From NCBI RefSeq assembly GCF_904849725.1, contig NC_058520.1, positions 318,257,186 through 318,321,185 on the forward strand: a DNA stretch of 64,000 bases, given 5' to 3'. Within the stretch, counting starts at the first letter, position 1, and each line of letters begins with the position of its first letter. The position numbers and the translations under genes are program-made. Below are positions 11,942-22,587 of this stretch, in pieces. The stretch is from Hordeum vulgare subsp. vulgare (taxonomy: Eukaryota; Streptophyta; Magnoliopsida; Poales; Poaceae). The notes under the pieces are model-generated. The model was given only the letters and a program-made list of their open reading frames with translations. It did not search any database and was not told where the DNA came from.

Positions 11942-12125
11942 GCTCTCGAGAGAAATCATCACTCCAAACTTTTATGCTTCGCTTTCTCATGAAGATCGTA
12001 CCATGCTTGACACTGCTTGTGTCGGTTATTTTATGAAGAGGGATATTGAACACAATTGGAATTTATTGGAGTGAATCAAGCGCAACTCTGAAGATTGGGA
12101 GCTGGAGGAAGGTAATGAGTCACGT
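11942..12125 (+). pseudogene. T5 gag C-terminal fragment
   Basis: This stretch reads like the end of an Athila-type Gag domain, with a NFYA-like 'TPNFYASLSHED' block followed by an 'LDTACVGYFMKR' type motif. It runs without ATG into the protease ORF. The gag start is missing because of the deletion at 11941/11942. A TGA near 12075 breaks the frame. Confidence 0.5.
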
Positions 12126-13877
12126 ATGAATTTCCAGTTTGATTGCGTTAAATCTTTTGTTGAGACAAACACTTCTAGAGATTTTAGCGCTAAGTATGGA
12201 CTTGACTCTGAGATAGTAGCTTCTCTATGTGAATCTTTTGTTTCTCATGTTGATCTTCCCAAAGAGAAGTGGTTTAAATATCATCCTCCTGTAGAAAGTA
12301 ACATAGCCAAAACCAATCTAGTTGAGGAGAAAATCATAGCTTTTAGTGATCCTGTTGTTCCTTGTGCTTACACTGAGAAACCACCATACCCTGCTAGGAT
12401 GAAGGATTATTCTAAAGCTCCAACTGTGATACGTAGGGGTTACATTAGACCACTTGCACCCCCTGAGGAGATTAGAGTTGAACCTAGTGTTGCTATTATC
12501 AAAGATCTCTTAGCCGAAGACATAGACGGGCATGTTATTAAATTCTGTGAGGACTCCGCTAGAATTGCTAAACCTCACGCGAAAGACAAGCACAGACCTG
12601 TAGTTGGCCTGCCCGTTGTTTCTGTTAAGATAGGAGATCACTGTTACCATGGTTTACGTGATATGGGAGCTAGTGTCAGTGCAATACCCCGTTCTCTATA
12701 TGATGAAATCAAAGATGAGATTGCACCTGCTGAGTTAGAACCCATTGATGTCACTATTACGCTAGCTAATAGAGACACTATCTGCCCTCTCGGAATTGTG
12801 AGAGACGTAGAAGTCATGTGTGGTAAGACGAAGTATCCTACTGATTTCCTCGTCCTTGGTACTGCGCAAGATAGCTTTTGTCCCATCATATTCGGTAGAC
12901 CCTTTCTCAACACTGTCAATGCTCACATTGATTGCATTAAGCAGACTGTCACAGTAAGTTTCGAGGGTTTGTCTCATGAATTTAACTTCTCCAAGTATGG
13001 AAGACAACCCCATGAAAGAGAGTCGTCTGGTAGGTATGAAATCATTGCTCTTGCCTCTATTGCCGTAACTCCTACGGATCCTTTAGAGCAATATCTGCTT
13101 GAGCATGAAAATGATATGCATATGGATGAGAGAGATGAGATAGATAGAATTGTCTTAGAACAATATCCTATTCTCAAGAATAATCTGCCTGTTGAACTGC
13201 TTGGGGATCCTCCCCCACCAAAGGGTGATCCTGTGTTCGAGCTTAAACAGTTGCCTGATACTCTTAAGTATGCCTATCTTGATGAGAAGGAGATATATCC
13301 TGTTATTATTAGTGCTCTCCTCTCAAAGCGCGAAGAGAAGAAGTTACTAAAAACTCTGAGGAAGCACCGCGCTGCTATTGGATATACTCTTGATGATCTT
13401 AAGGGTATTAGTCCTACTCTATGTCAGCACAAGATTAAAACCGATCCTGACTTTAAACCAGTTGCTGATCATCAAAGGAGATTGAATCCTAAGATGAAAG
13501 AGGTCGTTAGAAAAGAAATATTAAAGCTTCTAGAAGCAGGAATCATTTATCCTGTTGCTCATAGTGATTGGGTAAGTCCAATACATTGCGTACCTAAGAA
13601 GGGAGGTACCACCGTCGTTCCTAATAATAAGGATGAACTAATCCCACAAAGGATTATTACCGGCTATAGAATGGTGATAGACTTCCGGAAACTGAAGAAG
13701 GCAACCAGGAAAGATCATTATCCTTTGCCGTTCATCGACCAAATGCTAGAAATGCTATCAAAACACACACACTTCTGCTTTCTAGATGGTTATTCAGGTT
13801 TCTCGCAAATACTTGTTGCACAATTTGATCAAGAGAAAACCACTTTCACCTGCCCTTTCGGTATTTTTTGCCTATAG
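12126..13877 (+). pseudogene. T5 protease and N-terminal reverse transcriptase
   Basis: This is a 583-codon open stretch. Around residues 160-280 it has a retropepsin fold signature: active site RDMGASVSAIP (usual family form CDLGAS) and the second FGRPFLNT motif. The Athila-type RT follows: HQRRLNPKMKEVVRKEI, the VPKKGG insert, YRMVIDFRKLKKAT and FCFLDGYSGFSQI. The frame then breaks around 13865, and RT continues in another frame with AYRHMPFGLCNAPATFQRCM. The methionine at 12126 is only the first ATG after the gag remnant; the native protein would be a gag-pol fusion. Confidence 0.85.
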
Positions 13878-15180
13878 ACATATGCCTTTTGGCTTATGTA
13901 ATGCACCTGCCACCTTCCAAAGATGTATGATGGCTATATTCTGTGACTTTTGTGTAAAGATGTCGAGGTTTTCATGGATGACTTCTCCATTTACGGGTCT
14001 TCCCTTGATGATTGCCTCAACAACCTTGATGGAGTCTTATAGAGATGCGAAGAAACCAACCTCGTCTTGAATTGGGAGAAGTGCCACTTTATGGTTAATG
14101 AAGGTATCGTCTTACGACACAAAATCTCTGAAAGAGGCATTGAAGTTGATAAGGCTAAGGTTGATGCAATTGAGAAAATTCCTTGCCCCACAGATATCAG
14201 AGGTATACGAAGTTTCTTAGGTCATGCTGGTTTCTATAGAAGGTTCATTAAAGACTTCTCTAAGATTTATAGGCCTCTTACCAACCTCTTGCAGAAGGAT
14301 GTTCCTTTTGTTTTTGATGAGGATTGTGAGGAAGCCTTTGAAATACTTAAGAAGGCTTTGATAACCGCACCTATTGTTCAACCACCTGACTGGAACTTAC
14401 CGTTTGAAATCATGTGTGACGCTAGTGATTATGCTGTTGGTGCTGTTCTAGGACAAAGAGTTGACAAGAAGTTGAATGTCATTCACTACGCTAGTAAAAC
14501 TCTAGACAGTGCCCAAAGAAACTATGCCACTACGGAGAAAGAATTTTTTGGAGTCGTGTTTGCATGTGAAAATTTCAGATCTTACATAGTTGACTCCAAA
14601 GTCACTATTCACTCTGATCATGCTGCTATTAAGTACCTCATGGAGAAGAAGGATGCTAAGCCTAGGCTGATCAAATGGGTTCTCGTGCTACAGGAATTTG
14701 ATTTGCACGTTGTTGACCGAAAGGGTGCTGATAACCCTGTAGCAGATAACTTGTCTAGGCTAGAGAATGTCCTTGATGACCCACTACCAATTGATGATAG
14801 CTTTCCTGATGAGCAACTAAATGTCATCCGCACTTCACTTAGTGCACCGTGGTATGCCGATTATGCAAACTATATCATAGCCAAATACATACCACCTAGT
14901 TTCACCTATCAACAAAAGAAGAAATTCTTCTTTGATTTGAGACACTACTTTTGGGATGATCCTCACCTTTATAAGGAAGGAGTAGATGGTGTTATTAGAC
15001 GTTGTGTGCCTGAACATGAACAGGGACAGATCCTGTAGAAGTGTCATTCCAAAGCCTATGGAGGACACCACACTGGAGATAGTACTGCCCATAAGGTATT
15101 GCAATCAGGTTTCTATTGGCCCACTCTCTTCAAGGATGCCCGTAAGTTTGTCTTGTCTTGAGACAAATGCCAAAGGATAG
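13866..15180 (+). pseudogene. T5 reverse transcriptase core, RNase H and zinc-binding part of integrase
   Basis: After the first frameshift the MPFGLCNAPATFQ block is present. A second frameshift near 13955 restores the FMDD catalytic box at 13971-13982, and a TAG follows near 14038. From 14067 a 323-codon frame carries the RT thumb ([19 protein letters not shown]), RNase H ([21 protein letters not shown]-type block, [20 protein letters not shown]) and the start of integrase, ending in a TAG near 15036. Readable sequence continues past it to the HHCC zinc motif before 15180. The enzymes would copy element RNA in the particle; this copy is dead. Confidence 0.85.
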
Positions 15181-16232
15181 GGAACATCAGTAAGCGTCAA
15201 GAGATGCCTATGAACTATTCACTTGTCATTGAACCATTTGATGTCTGGGGCTTTGATTATATGGGACCTTTCCCGAGTTCCAATGGGTATACTCACATAT
15301 TAGTTGTTGTGGATTACGTTACTAAGTGGGTAGAAGCTATCCCCACTAAAAATGCTGATCACCACACCTCTATTGAGATGCTTAAAGAAGTCATATTCCC
15401 AAGATTTGGAGTCCCTAGATACTTGATTACTGATGGCGGTTCACACTTCATTCATGGTGTTTTCGATAAGTTGCTAGCTAAGTATGATGTCAACCATAGA
15501 GTTGCATCTCCTTATCATCCTCAGTCTAGTGGTCAAGTGGAGTTGAGTAAGAGGGAGATCAAGTTGATCCTACAAAAGACCGTCAATAGATCTCGAAAGA
15601 ACTGGTCTAGCAAACTTGACGATGCATTATGGGCTTATAGGACTGGTTATTAGAATCCCATGGGCATGTCACCGTATAAAATGGTTTACGGTAAGGCCTG
15701 TCATTTACCTCTTGAGATGGAACACAAAGCTTATTAGGCAATCAAAGAGCTCAACTTTGATTTCAAACTTGCCGGTGAGAAGCGGTTGTTTGATATCAGC
15801 TTGTTAGATGAATGGAGAGCCCAGGCATACGAGAATGCCATGTTGTTCAAGGAAAAGGTTAAGAGATGGCACGACAAACGAATACAGAAACGAGAGTTCA
15901 ATGTAGGTGATTATGTCTTGCTATACAATTCTCGTTTGAGATTCTTTGCAGGCAAGCTTCTCTCTAAATGGGAAGGTCCCTATGTTGTCGACGAAGTATA
16001 CTGTTCCGGTGCCATCAAAATCAATAACACGGAAGGAAATTTTCCTAGAGTGGTAAATGGGCAAAGAATCAAGCATTACATCTCTGGTACTCCCATAAAT
16101 GTTGAGACCAATATCATCAATGTCATAACTCCAGAGGAGTACATAAGGGATGTTTATCAGCCTATTTCAGACCTTGAATATGAAGATGTATCTATTTCAG
16201 CAAGAAATTGGACTCCGCTACTTTTCCAATAG
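15181..16232 (+). pseudogene. T5 integrase
   Basis: The catalytic core begins near [18 protein letters not shown] with its first Asp and continues through the second Asp (LITDGGSHF) and the HPQSSGQVE block. TAG codons occur near 15651 and 15736. The C-terminal domain (WHDKRIQKREFNVGDYVLLY, LSKWEGPYVV) is open to 16232. The integrase would insert the cDNA into host DNA. Nothing in the ending suggests a chromodomain, which fits the Athila (non-chromovirus) lineage. Confidence 0.85.
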
Positions 16233-16304
16233 GAAATTTTCTCACTTTTGGAATTTTTGGAAAATTAGAAAAATAAAAAGCAGTCCGGAGAGCAAACGAG
16301 GAAG

Positions 16305-16358
16305 CCACAAGGGCCCACTCCGCCACCACCCCCCTGGTGGCGGTGGGCAAGCTTGTGG
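16305..16358 (+). promoter_or_regulatory. T5 internal GC-rich hairpin, LTR-promoter-like module
   Basis: A stem of about 24 bp is formed by CCACAAGGGCCC..CCGCCACCAC (16305-16329) and TGGTGGCGGTG..CTTGTGG (16335-16358), with a perfect CCGCCACCA/TGGTGGCGG core. The same hairpin sits upstream of the TATA box in the LTRs of T4 and T5. Here it precedes the accessory ORF. Confidence 0.7.
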
Positions 16359-16421
16359 GCACCTCATGTGCCTCCCGGACTCTGTTTTCTTGCGAGGACT
16401 CCTTCTGGCCCAGAAAAATCA

Positions 16422-16430
16422 ATATATAGT
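16422..16430 (+). promoter_or_regulatory. T5 internal TATA-like box
   Basis: ATATATAGT lies 63 bp after the internal hairpin and about 85 bp before the ATG of the accessory ORF. This is a promoter candidate from sequence alone. Confidence 0.4.
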
Positions 16431-16513
16431 CGCCCGAAGGTTTTAATCTGCGTATCGCGTTGTTTTCCTCTGTTTTCGTTTCGAGGTTGTTTCTGTGACA
16501 GATCTATATCATC

Positions 16514-17027
16514 ATGACTTCCCCAAACGTTCCTAAGGACAAGATCTTTGAGAAGGTCATCAATCCCTACCTCACGGAAGTGCTGAAACACCCTCAATCT
16601 ATCAAGATGAGCGAGGGGATGTTGCACATCCGTGATGTTGAGGGGCCTAAGAAGACCGGAAGTGTGGAGACGAGGCTCGATTCAATGGAGAAACAAGTCT
16701 TCAAGTGCCAAGGGATGGTTGAGCGTGGACTCAATGCCAACCACACAATGATCACGGAGTTCACTAGCAATCACAAGATGGATGCCATTGATATTGGGAA
16801 ACACCTCTCTAGGCTTTACGATAGGGTTGACCAACTTTAGGGCCAGATCTATGACGTGTAGAATCAAAACTGTGAATATGAGTACAGATTTAAATCAATA
16901 AGGTTGGCTGCAGATTTGAGGATTCCGGCTACTCGTTCATCCTGCCATGATGGAGCACCTATGCCTTGGAAGACGGAGGATCATACTATGACAACAACAC
17001 CACCATCACCGCCAAAGGAAGACAACT
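16514..17027 (+). pseudogene. T5 accessory ORF downstream of integrase (coiled-coil)
   Basis: A 108-codon ORF starts at ATG 16514 and is followed in the same frame by TAG codons near 16838 and 16859 and then by readable sequence to about 17027. Residues 50-108 look helical with heptad-like spacing (VETRLDSMEKQVFKCQGMVE). Position matches the third ORF of Athila elements, often called env-like, but I see no signal peptide or membrane segment, so an envelope role is not supported. A hairpin and TATA-like box lie just upstream. Function unknown. Confidence 0.5.
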
Positions 17028-17055
17028 AAGCATTGGTATGGGCAATCCCCTTGTC

Positions 17056-17221
17056 CAGGGACGAAGCCAACATGCAAGCATAGGGGGGCAAGTTTGTTCA
17101 TGGAGAGGGCAAAGTTTATATAAAGTAAAAAAAATTAGCTACAACAACCATTATTATAATAGAAAAATCAATTTATTAGGGGGGGTCTAGCCCCCCTTGT
17201 CCCCCCCTATAATCGTCCCTG
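17056..17221. mobile_element. hAT-like MITE (166 bp) inside T5
   Basis: Inverted termini CAGGGACGA...TCGTCCCTG enclose a non-coding, partly AT-rich 166-bp sequence with G-run and C-run stretches near its ends. It is flanked by CCCTTGTC (17048-17055) and CCCTTGGC (17222-17229), an 8-bp target duplication with one mismatch. CAGGG ends and 8-bp duplications are typical of hAT elements. It has no coding capacity. Confidence 0.75.
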
Positions 17222-18723
17222 CCCTTGGCTTGTGCCAAGCTTCGGGGAGTTGCCCTGGTATCGTATCACCTTTATATCTTTTGCTTTTACCTCTGTTTTA
17301 GTTCTTTCCTTTCCAGTTTTTATTTCTTCTTTTAGAGGAATAAGTCTTTAGTTTTTAGTTTGAGTCTTTTTCTTTTGTCTCTCCCCTGTTGTATTCGAGC
17401 TTACGAGCTATATAATAAAGAGTTTCTTAGTCAAGGGCTTTGCTTTGTGCCATGATCAAAAGTATGAAAAGAACGATAGCATGAAAGATGATGAGACGAT
17501 CTTATGGAAAGTGATAACTTCACTTATGAGACGTATGATGATTGAAACTTGTTGAGAATAAATCAACATAGACATTAGTCATTGTTGCAATTAATAAGAA
17601 GTAATAAGGAAAGAAAGCTTCACATATAAATATATCATCTTAGACACTTTTGACAATTGTGAGCACTCACCAAACTATTACATGCCTAGGAGTAGATGTT
17701 GGACAAGGAAGACAACATAATGAATTGTGTTTTCTTGGTTCCAAACAATTTTATATGATTAGAGATCCCTTAGCATGTGAAGATTGCTTCCACCTCATAT
17801 TAGCCAAAACTCCCGCACCAAGTAGAGATACTACTTGTGCATCCTTAAACCTTCAACCCAGTTTTTCCATGAGAGTCCACCATACCTACCTATGGATTGA
17901 ATAAGATCCTTCAAGTAAGTTGTCATCGGTGCAAGCAAAAAAAATTGCTCTCTAATATGTATGATCTATTAGTGTGTGGAAAATAAGCTTTGTACGAACC
18001 TGTGATGAGGAAGAAATAAAAGCGACAGACTGCATAATAAAGTTCTTTATCACAGGAGGCAATATAAAGTGATGTTCCTCCGCACTAAGAGGACACACAT
18101 CCAAACCTCAACAGCGCATGACAACCTCTGCTTCCCTCTGCGAAGGGCCTATCTTGCACCTTTACTTTTTACCCTTGAAAGAGTCATGGTGATCATCACC
18201 AATTCCCTTTTTGCCTTTGTCTTGGCTACCGTCACATGCTTGGGAAAGATCTATATTCATATATCAACTTGGAGTTGAGTACTCATGCTTTATTGTTGTT
18301 GACTTTACCCTTGAGGTAAACCGTTCGGAGGCAAAACTATAAACCCTATCTTCCTCTGTGTCCACCTGAAGCTTTGACACCATGAGTACCACGTGAGTTA
18401 TAACAATTGTGGAAAACAAAAGAGATGATTGAGTATGTGGGTTTGCCTTACAAGCTCTTATTTGACTCTTTCTGATGTTGTGATAAATTGCAATTGCTTC
18501 AATGACTATGGACTATTGTTGGTTACTTCTCAGTAAGGTTTTTGCTTCATGCTTTGCTTTGTGAAGAAATTGTTACTTTCCCATGAGAATCTTTATGATA
18601 TATTGATGTCCTATGTGTGATCATGATGCCCTGATGTCCGTATTATGTTTTATCGACACCTTCGTCCCTCAACTTGTGGACATGTTTATGGAACTTGGTT
18701 TTCGCTTGAGGACAAGAGAGGTC
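17222..18723 (+). other. T5 non-coding 3' internal region
   Basis: There is no coding sequence. A purine-rich GCCAAGCTTCGGGGAG stretch at about 17235-17250 resembles the polypurine tract and may be an internal copy. The rest is AT-rich and typical of the long 3' region of Athila-like elements. Confidence 0.6.
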
Positions 18724-18738
18724 TAAGCTTGGGGGAGT
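18724..18738 (+). promoter_or_regulatory. T5 polypurine tract
   Basis: TAAGCTTGGGGGAGT directly precedes the TGATACGTCC start of the LTR, so this LTR was the 3' LTR of T5. Confidence 0.8.
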
Positions 18739-20267
18739 TGATACGTCCATTTTGCATCATGCTTTCATGTTGATATTTATTGCTTCTTGGGCTGTTATAT
18801 TACTTGTGGTACCATATTTATGCCTTTTCTCTCTTATTTTGCACGGTTTATTTGAAGAGGGAGAATTCACGCAGCTGGAATTCTGGACTGGAAAAGGAGC
18901 AAATCCTAGTCCACTATTCTGCACATCTCCAAATGCCCTGAAAATTTACGTGGATTTTTTCTTGAATATATTAAAAATACTGGGTGAAAGAACTACCGGA
19001 GGGGGGCCACCAGGGCCCCACAAGCTTGCCCACCGCCACCACCCCTCTAGTGGCGTAGGGAAGGCTTATAGGCTGCCTGAAGGCCCACTAGCCCCCCCTT
19101 TTGCTATATGAAGCGTCCTGGTCTGAAAAAAAAATCAATCGGGAGTTTTTTCGTGGTTTCGCCGCCGCCACGAGGCGGAACTTGAGAACATCCAATCTAG
19201 AGCTCCGGCAGGACGATCCTGCCGGGGAAACTTCCCTCCTGGAGGGGGAAATCATCGCGATCGTCATCACCAACACTCCTCTCGTTGGAGGGGAGGCACC
19301 TTCATCAACATCTTCATCAGCACCATCTCCTCTCCATCCCTAGTTCATCTCTTGTAATCAATCTTCGTATCGCGACTCCGATTGGTACTTGTAAGGTTGC
19401 TAGTAGTGTTGATTACTCTTTTTAGTTGATGCTAGTTGGATTATTTGGTGGAAGAGTTTATGTTCAGATCCTTTATGCTATTCATTCCACCTCTGGTCAT
19501 GATTATGATTATGTCTTGTGAGTAGTTAGTTTTGTTCCTGAGGACATGGGATAAGTCATGTTAATAAGAGTCATGTGAATTTGATATTCGTTCGGTATTT
19601 TCATATGATGTATGTTGTCTTTTCCTCTAGTGGTGTTATGTGAACGTCGACTACATAACACTTCACCATATTTGGGCCTAGAGGAAGGCATTGGGAAGTA
19701 GTAAGTAGATGATGGGTTGCTGGGGTGACAGAAGCTTAAACCCCAGTCTATGCGTTGCTTCGTGAGGGACTGATTTGGATCCACTAGTTTAATGCTATGG
19801 TTAGACTTTGTCTTAATTCTACTTTTGTAGTTGCGGATGCTTGCGAGAGAGGTTAATCATAAGTGGGATGCTTGTCCAAGTGAGGGCAGTACCCAAGCGC
19901 CAGTCCACCCACATATCAAACTATCAAAGTAATGAACGCGAATCATATGAACATGATGAAACTAGCATGATAGAAATTCCCGTGTGTCCTCGGGAGCGTT
20001 TTTCCTCCTATAAGACTTTGTTCAGGCTTGTCCCTTGCTACAAAAGGGATTGGGCCACTTGCCGCACCGTTGCTACTACTTGTTACTTGTTACTCTTTGC
20101 TTGCTACGTTTCACCTCGCTACACAATCACTCGTTACCGCTACTTTCAGTGCTCGCATTTATTACCTTGCTGAAATCCGTTTATCAGAGCCTTCTGCTCC
20201 TCGTTGGGTTCGACACTCTTACTTATCGAAAGGACTACGATTGATCCCCTATACTTGTGGGTCATCA
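18739..20267 (+). repeat. T5 LTR (1529 bp), polypurine tract on the left and primer-binding site on the right
   Basis: It starts TGATACGTCCATTTTGC and ends CTTGTGGGTCATCA. The GC-rich hairpin at 19018-19072 and TATATG at 19105-19110 repeat the promoter arrangement of the T4 LTR. It is preceded by a polypurine tract, as a 3' LTR, and followed 11 bp later by a primer-binding site, as a 5' LTR. It is therefore shared between two internal regions. Its terminal sequences match those of the T7 LTR. Confidence 0.85.
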
Positions 20268-20278
20268 AGACTCTTTTC

Positions 20279-20296
20279 TGGCGTCGTTGCCGGGGA
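20279..20296 (+). promoter_or_regulatory. Primer-binding site before T4 gag (tRNA-Asp type)
   Basis: TGGCGTCGTTGCCGGGGA, one mismatch from the tRNA-Asp complement, lies 11 bp after the end of the T5 LTR and about 210 bp before the T4 gag ATG. Confidence 0.7.
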
Positions 20297-20509
20297 GGAG
20301 AAATCAAGATCTATCCAAGTAGGTCTCACAAACTCTTCTCTTGCATTTACTTTTGTTGCCAGTTGCCTCTCGTTTTCCTCTCCCCCACTTCACATTTGCT
20401 GTTTTCATTCGCCTTTCGCCTTTCTCCTTTGCCGTTTTCTTTTTCCCTTGCCGTTTTCCTTTGCCGGTTTTTTCCTTGCTTGTGTGCTTGTTTGTTTGTT
20501 GAAGACATC

Positions 20510-21225
20510 ATGTGTGAAAACACCAAACTTTGCGACTTCTCGAGCACTAATAGTAATGATTTTATTAGTACTCCGATTGCTCCCGCCACTAGTGCGGAAT
20601 CGTATGAAATCAACGCAGCTTTGCAGAATCTTGTTATGAAAGAGCAATTCTCTGGCCTTCCTAGTGAAGATGCCGCATCCCATCTCAATACCTTCACTGA
20701 GCTTTGTGACATGCAAAACAAAAGAGATGTGGATAATGACGTGATTAAGTTGAAAATTTTTCCTTTCTCGTTGCGAGATCGCGCAAAAACTTGGTTTTCT
20801 TCTTTGCCTAAAAATAGTATCAATTCTTGGGATAGGTGCAAAGATGCTTACATATCCAAGTATTTTCCGCCGGCTAAGATCATCTCCTTACGTAACGATA
20901 TCATGAATTTCAAGCAACTTGATCATGAACACGTTGCACAATCTTGGGAGAGGATGAAGCTTATGATTAGAAATTGTCCCACTCATGGCTTTAGTTTGTG
21001 GATGATTTTATACAAATCTTTTACGCTGGCTTGAATTTTGCTTCTCGCAATATCTTGGACTCCGCCTCAGGGGGAACGTTCATGGAAATCACGTTAGGAG
21101 ACGCTACAAAACTCCTAGACAATATCATGACCAACTACTCTCAGTGGCACACTAAAAGGTCGCTTGCTAGCAAAAAGGTGCACGCTATAGAAGAAATTAA
21201 CTCGCTTAGTGCTAAGATGGACTAG
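20510..21225 (+). pseudogene. T4 gag
   Basis: Gag starts at ATG 20510 after a pyrimidine-rich leader. The retrotransposon gag domain is clear: a LVMKEQFSGLPSEDAASHL block, KIFPFSLRDRAKTWFSSLP, SWDRCKDAYISKYFP and LDHEHVAQSWERMK. Just after the CPTHG block, near 21000, the frame shifts. It resumes as FYAGLNFASRNILDSASGG and ends at a TAG (21223-21225), after which the same frame continues as the next feature. Gag would build particles for T4 and possibly for related elements. The long open start of this frame upstream of 20510 is leader and not part of gag. Confidence 0.8.
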
Positions 21226-22587
21226 TTGATGAATTTGGTTGCTAGTAGAAACGCTACCGTAGATCCTAATGACATGCCACTATCTTCTTTGATTGAGAGT
21301 AGCAATGCTAGTTTGGACATGAATTTTGTTGCTAGGAACAATTTTGGCAACAACAATGCTTTTAGAGGAAACTATGTTCCTAGGCCTTTTCCTAGTAACT
21401 CCTCTAACAATTATGGCAATTCCTACGGCAACACTTATGGAAATCATAACAAATTACCCTCTGATCTAGAGAGTAATATCAAAGAGTTCATCAACTCTCA
21501 AAAGATTTTCAATGCATCCATAGAGGAAAAACTACTCAAAATAGACGATTTGGCTAAGAGCGTTGATAGGATGTCTTGTGATATTGATGCTTTGAAAGTT
21601 AGATGCGCTCCTCCCAAGATCAACTTGGATGAAACTTTGAAAGCTATGCGCATCTCCATGAATGAGAGCAAACAAAGAACCGCCCAAATTCGCGCTAGAC
21701 ATGAATGGTTTAAAAGGGTGCGTTCTAGTGATGCAAATCATGAAGATCTTAAAGTGCTTGGTGTGTATCCTCTTGAATCTTTGTTTTCGCGTGTCAAACC
21801 TACCTATGGAAGGGCTGGATATGAATCCACTTTCGTTGAAAAAAGCCCCAATGATTTGGAGTCCACCTATCTTGATGATAAAGGTGTGGAGAGTGGAGTA
21901 GAAGAAGTCAAAATTTTGGGTAGTAATGAAACTCCCACTTTGGATTTCAAGGAATTCAATTATGATAATTGCTCCTTGTGTGAATGCATTTCTTTGATGC
22001 AATCCATTGCAAACTCTCCACATGCTTATAGCCAAAGCAAAGCCTTTACCGCGCATATCGTAGATGCTATGATGAAATCTCTTGAAGAGAAGCTCGAACT
22101 AGAAGTCTCGATACCTAGAAAACTTCATGATGAGTGGGAACCTACTATCAAAATCAAGATCAAAAACTATGAGTGCAATGCTTTGTGTGATTTGGGTGCT
22201 AGTGTTTCCGTGATTCCAAAGTCTTTATGTGATATTCTTGGTTTTCATGAGATTGAAGAGTGTTCTCTTAATTTTCATCTTGCGGAGTCTACTGCTAAGA
22301 AACCCATGGGGAGGATCGGTGATGTTCTTATTGTTGCAAATAAGAACTATGTACCTGTGGATTTCATTGTACTTGACATAGATTGCAATCCTTCATGTCC
22401 CATTATTCTTGGTAGACCTTTCCTAAGGACTATTGGTGCTATCATCGATATGAAGGAAGGGAATATTAGATTTCAATTTCCTTTAAATAAGGGCATGGAG
22501 CAGTTTCCTAGAAAGAAAATAAGATTGCCTTATGAATCTATGATGAGGGCTACCTATGGTTTGAACACCAAAGATGACTATACGTGA
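21226..22587 (+). pseudogene. T4 gag C-terminal linker and aspartic protease
   Basis: A 453-codon frame continues gag directly after the TAG. An Asn/Gly/Tyr-rich stretch comes first (residues 35-80), then a helical linker with heptad-like repeats. The retropepsin domain is near residues 300-420, with active site LCDLGASVSVIP and the partner motif ILGRPFLRTIGAIIDM. The ORF ends at a TGA followed by the GGGAGGCAACCC motif. No RT or integrase follows in the next 2.7 kb, so this is a gag-protease-only element that would depend on pol from elsewhere. Confidence 0.8.

Larger units (their letters stand above)
11942..20267 (+). mobile_element. T5: autonomous Athila-like Gypsy element, 3' part
   Basis: In order it holds the end of gag, protease, RT, RNase H, integrase, a promoter-like module, an accessory coiled-coil ORF, a long non-coding region, a polypurine tract and a 1529-bp LTR. 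The 5' LTR and most of gag are missing. They were apparently lost in the deletion that also truncated the T4 5' LTR. Coding regions contain frameshifts and nonsense codons. A 166-bp hAT-like MITE sits at 17056-17221. By recollection it resembles WHAM/Fatima-type Triticeae families; no search was run. Confidence 0.8.

Noticed and set aside
20028..20509. Upstream extension of the T4 gag frame and overlapping 203-codon ORF
   Set aside because: They cover the LTR end and pyrimidine-rich leader. Similarity to gag begins only at the ATG at 20510.
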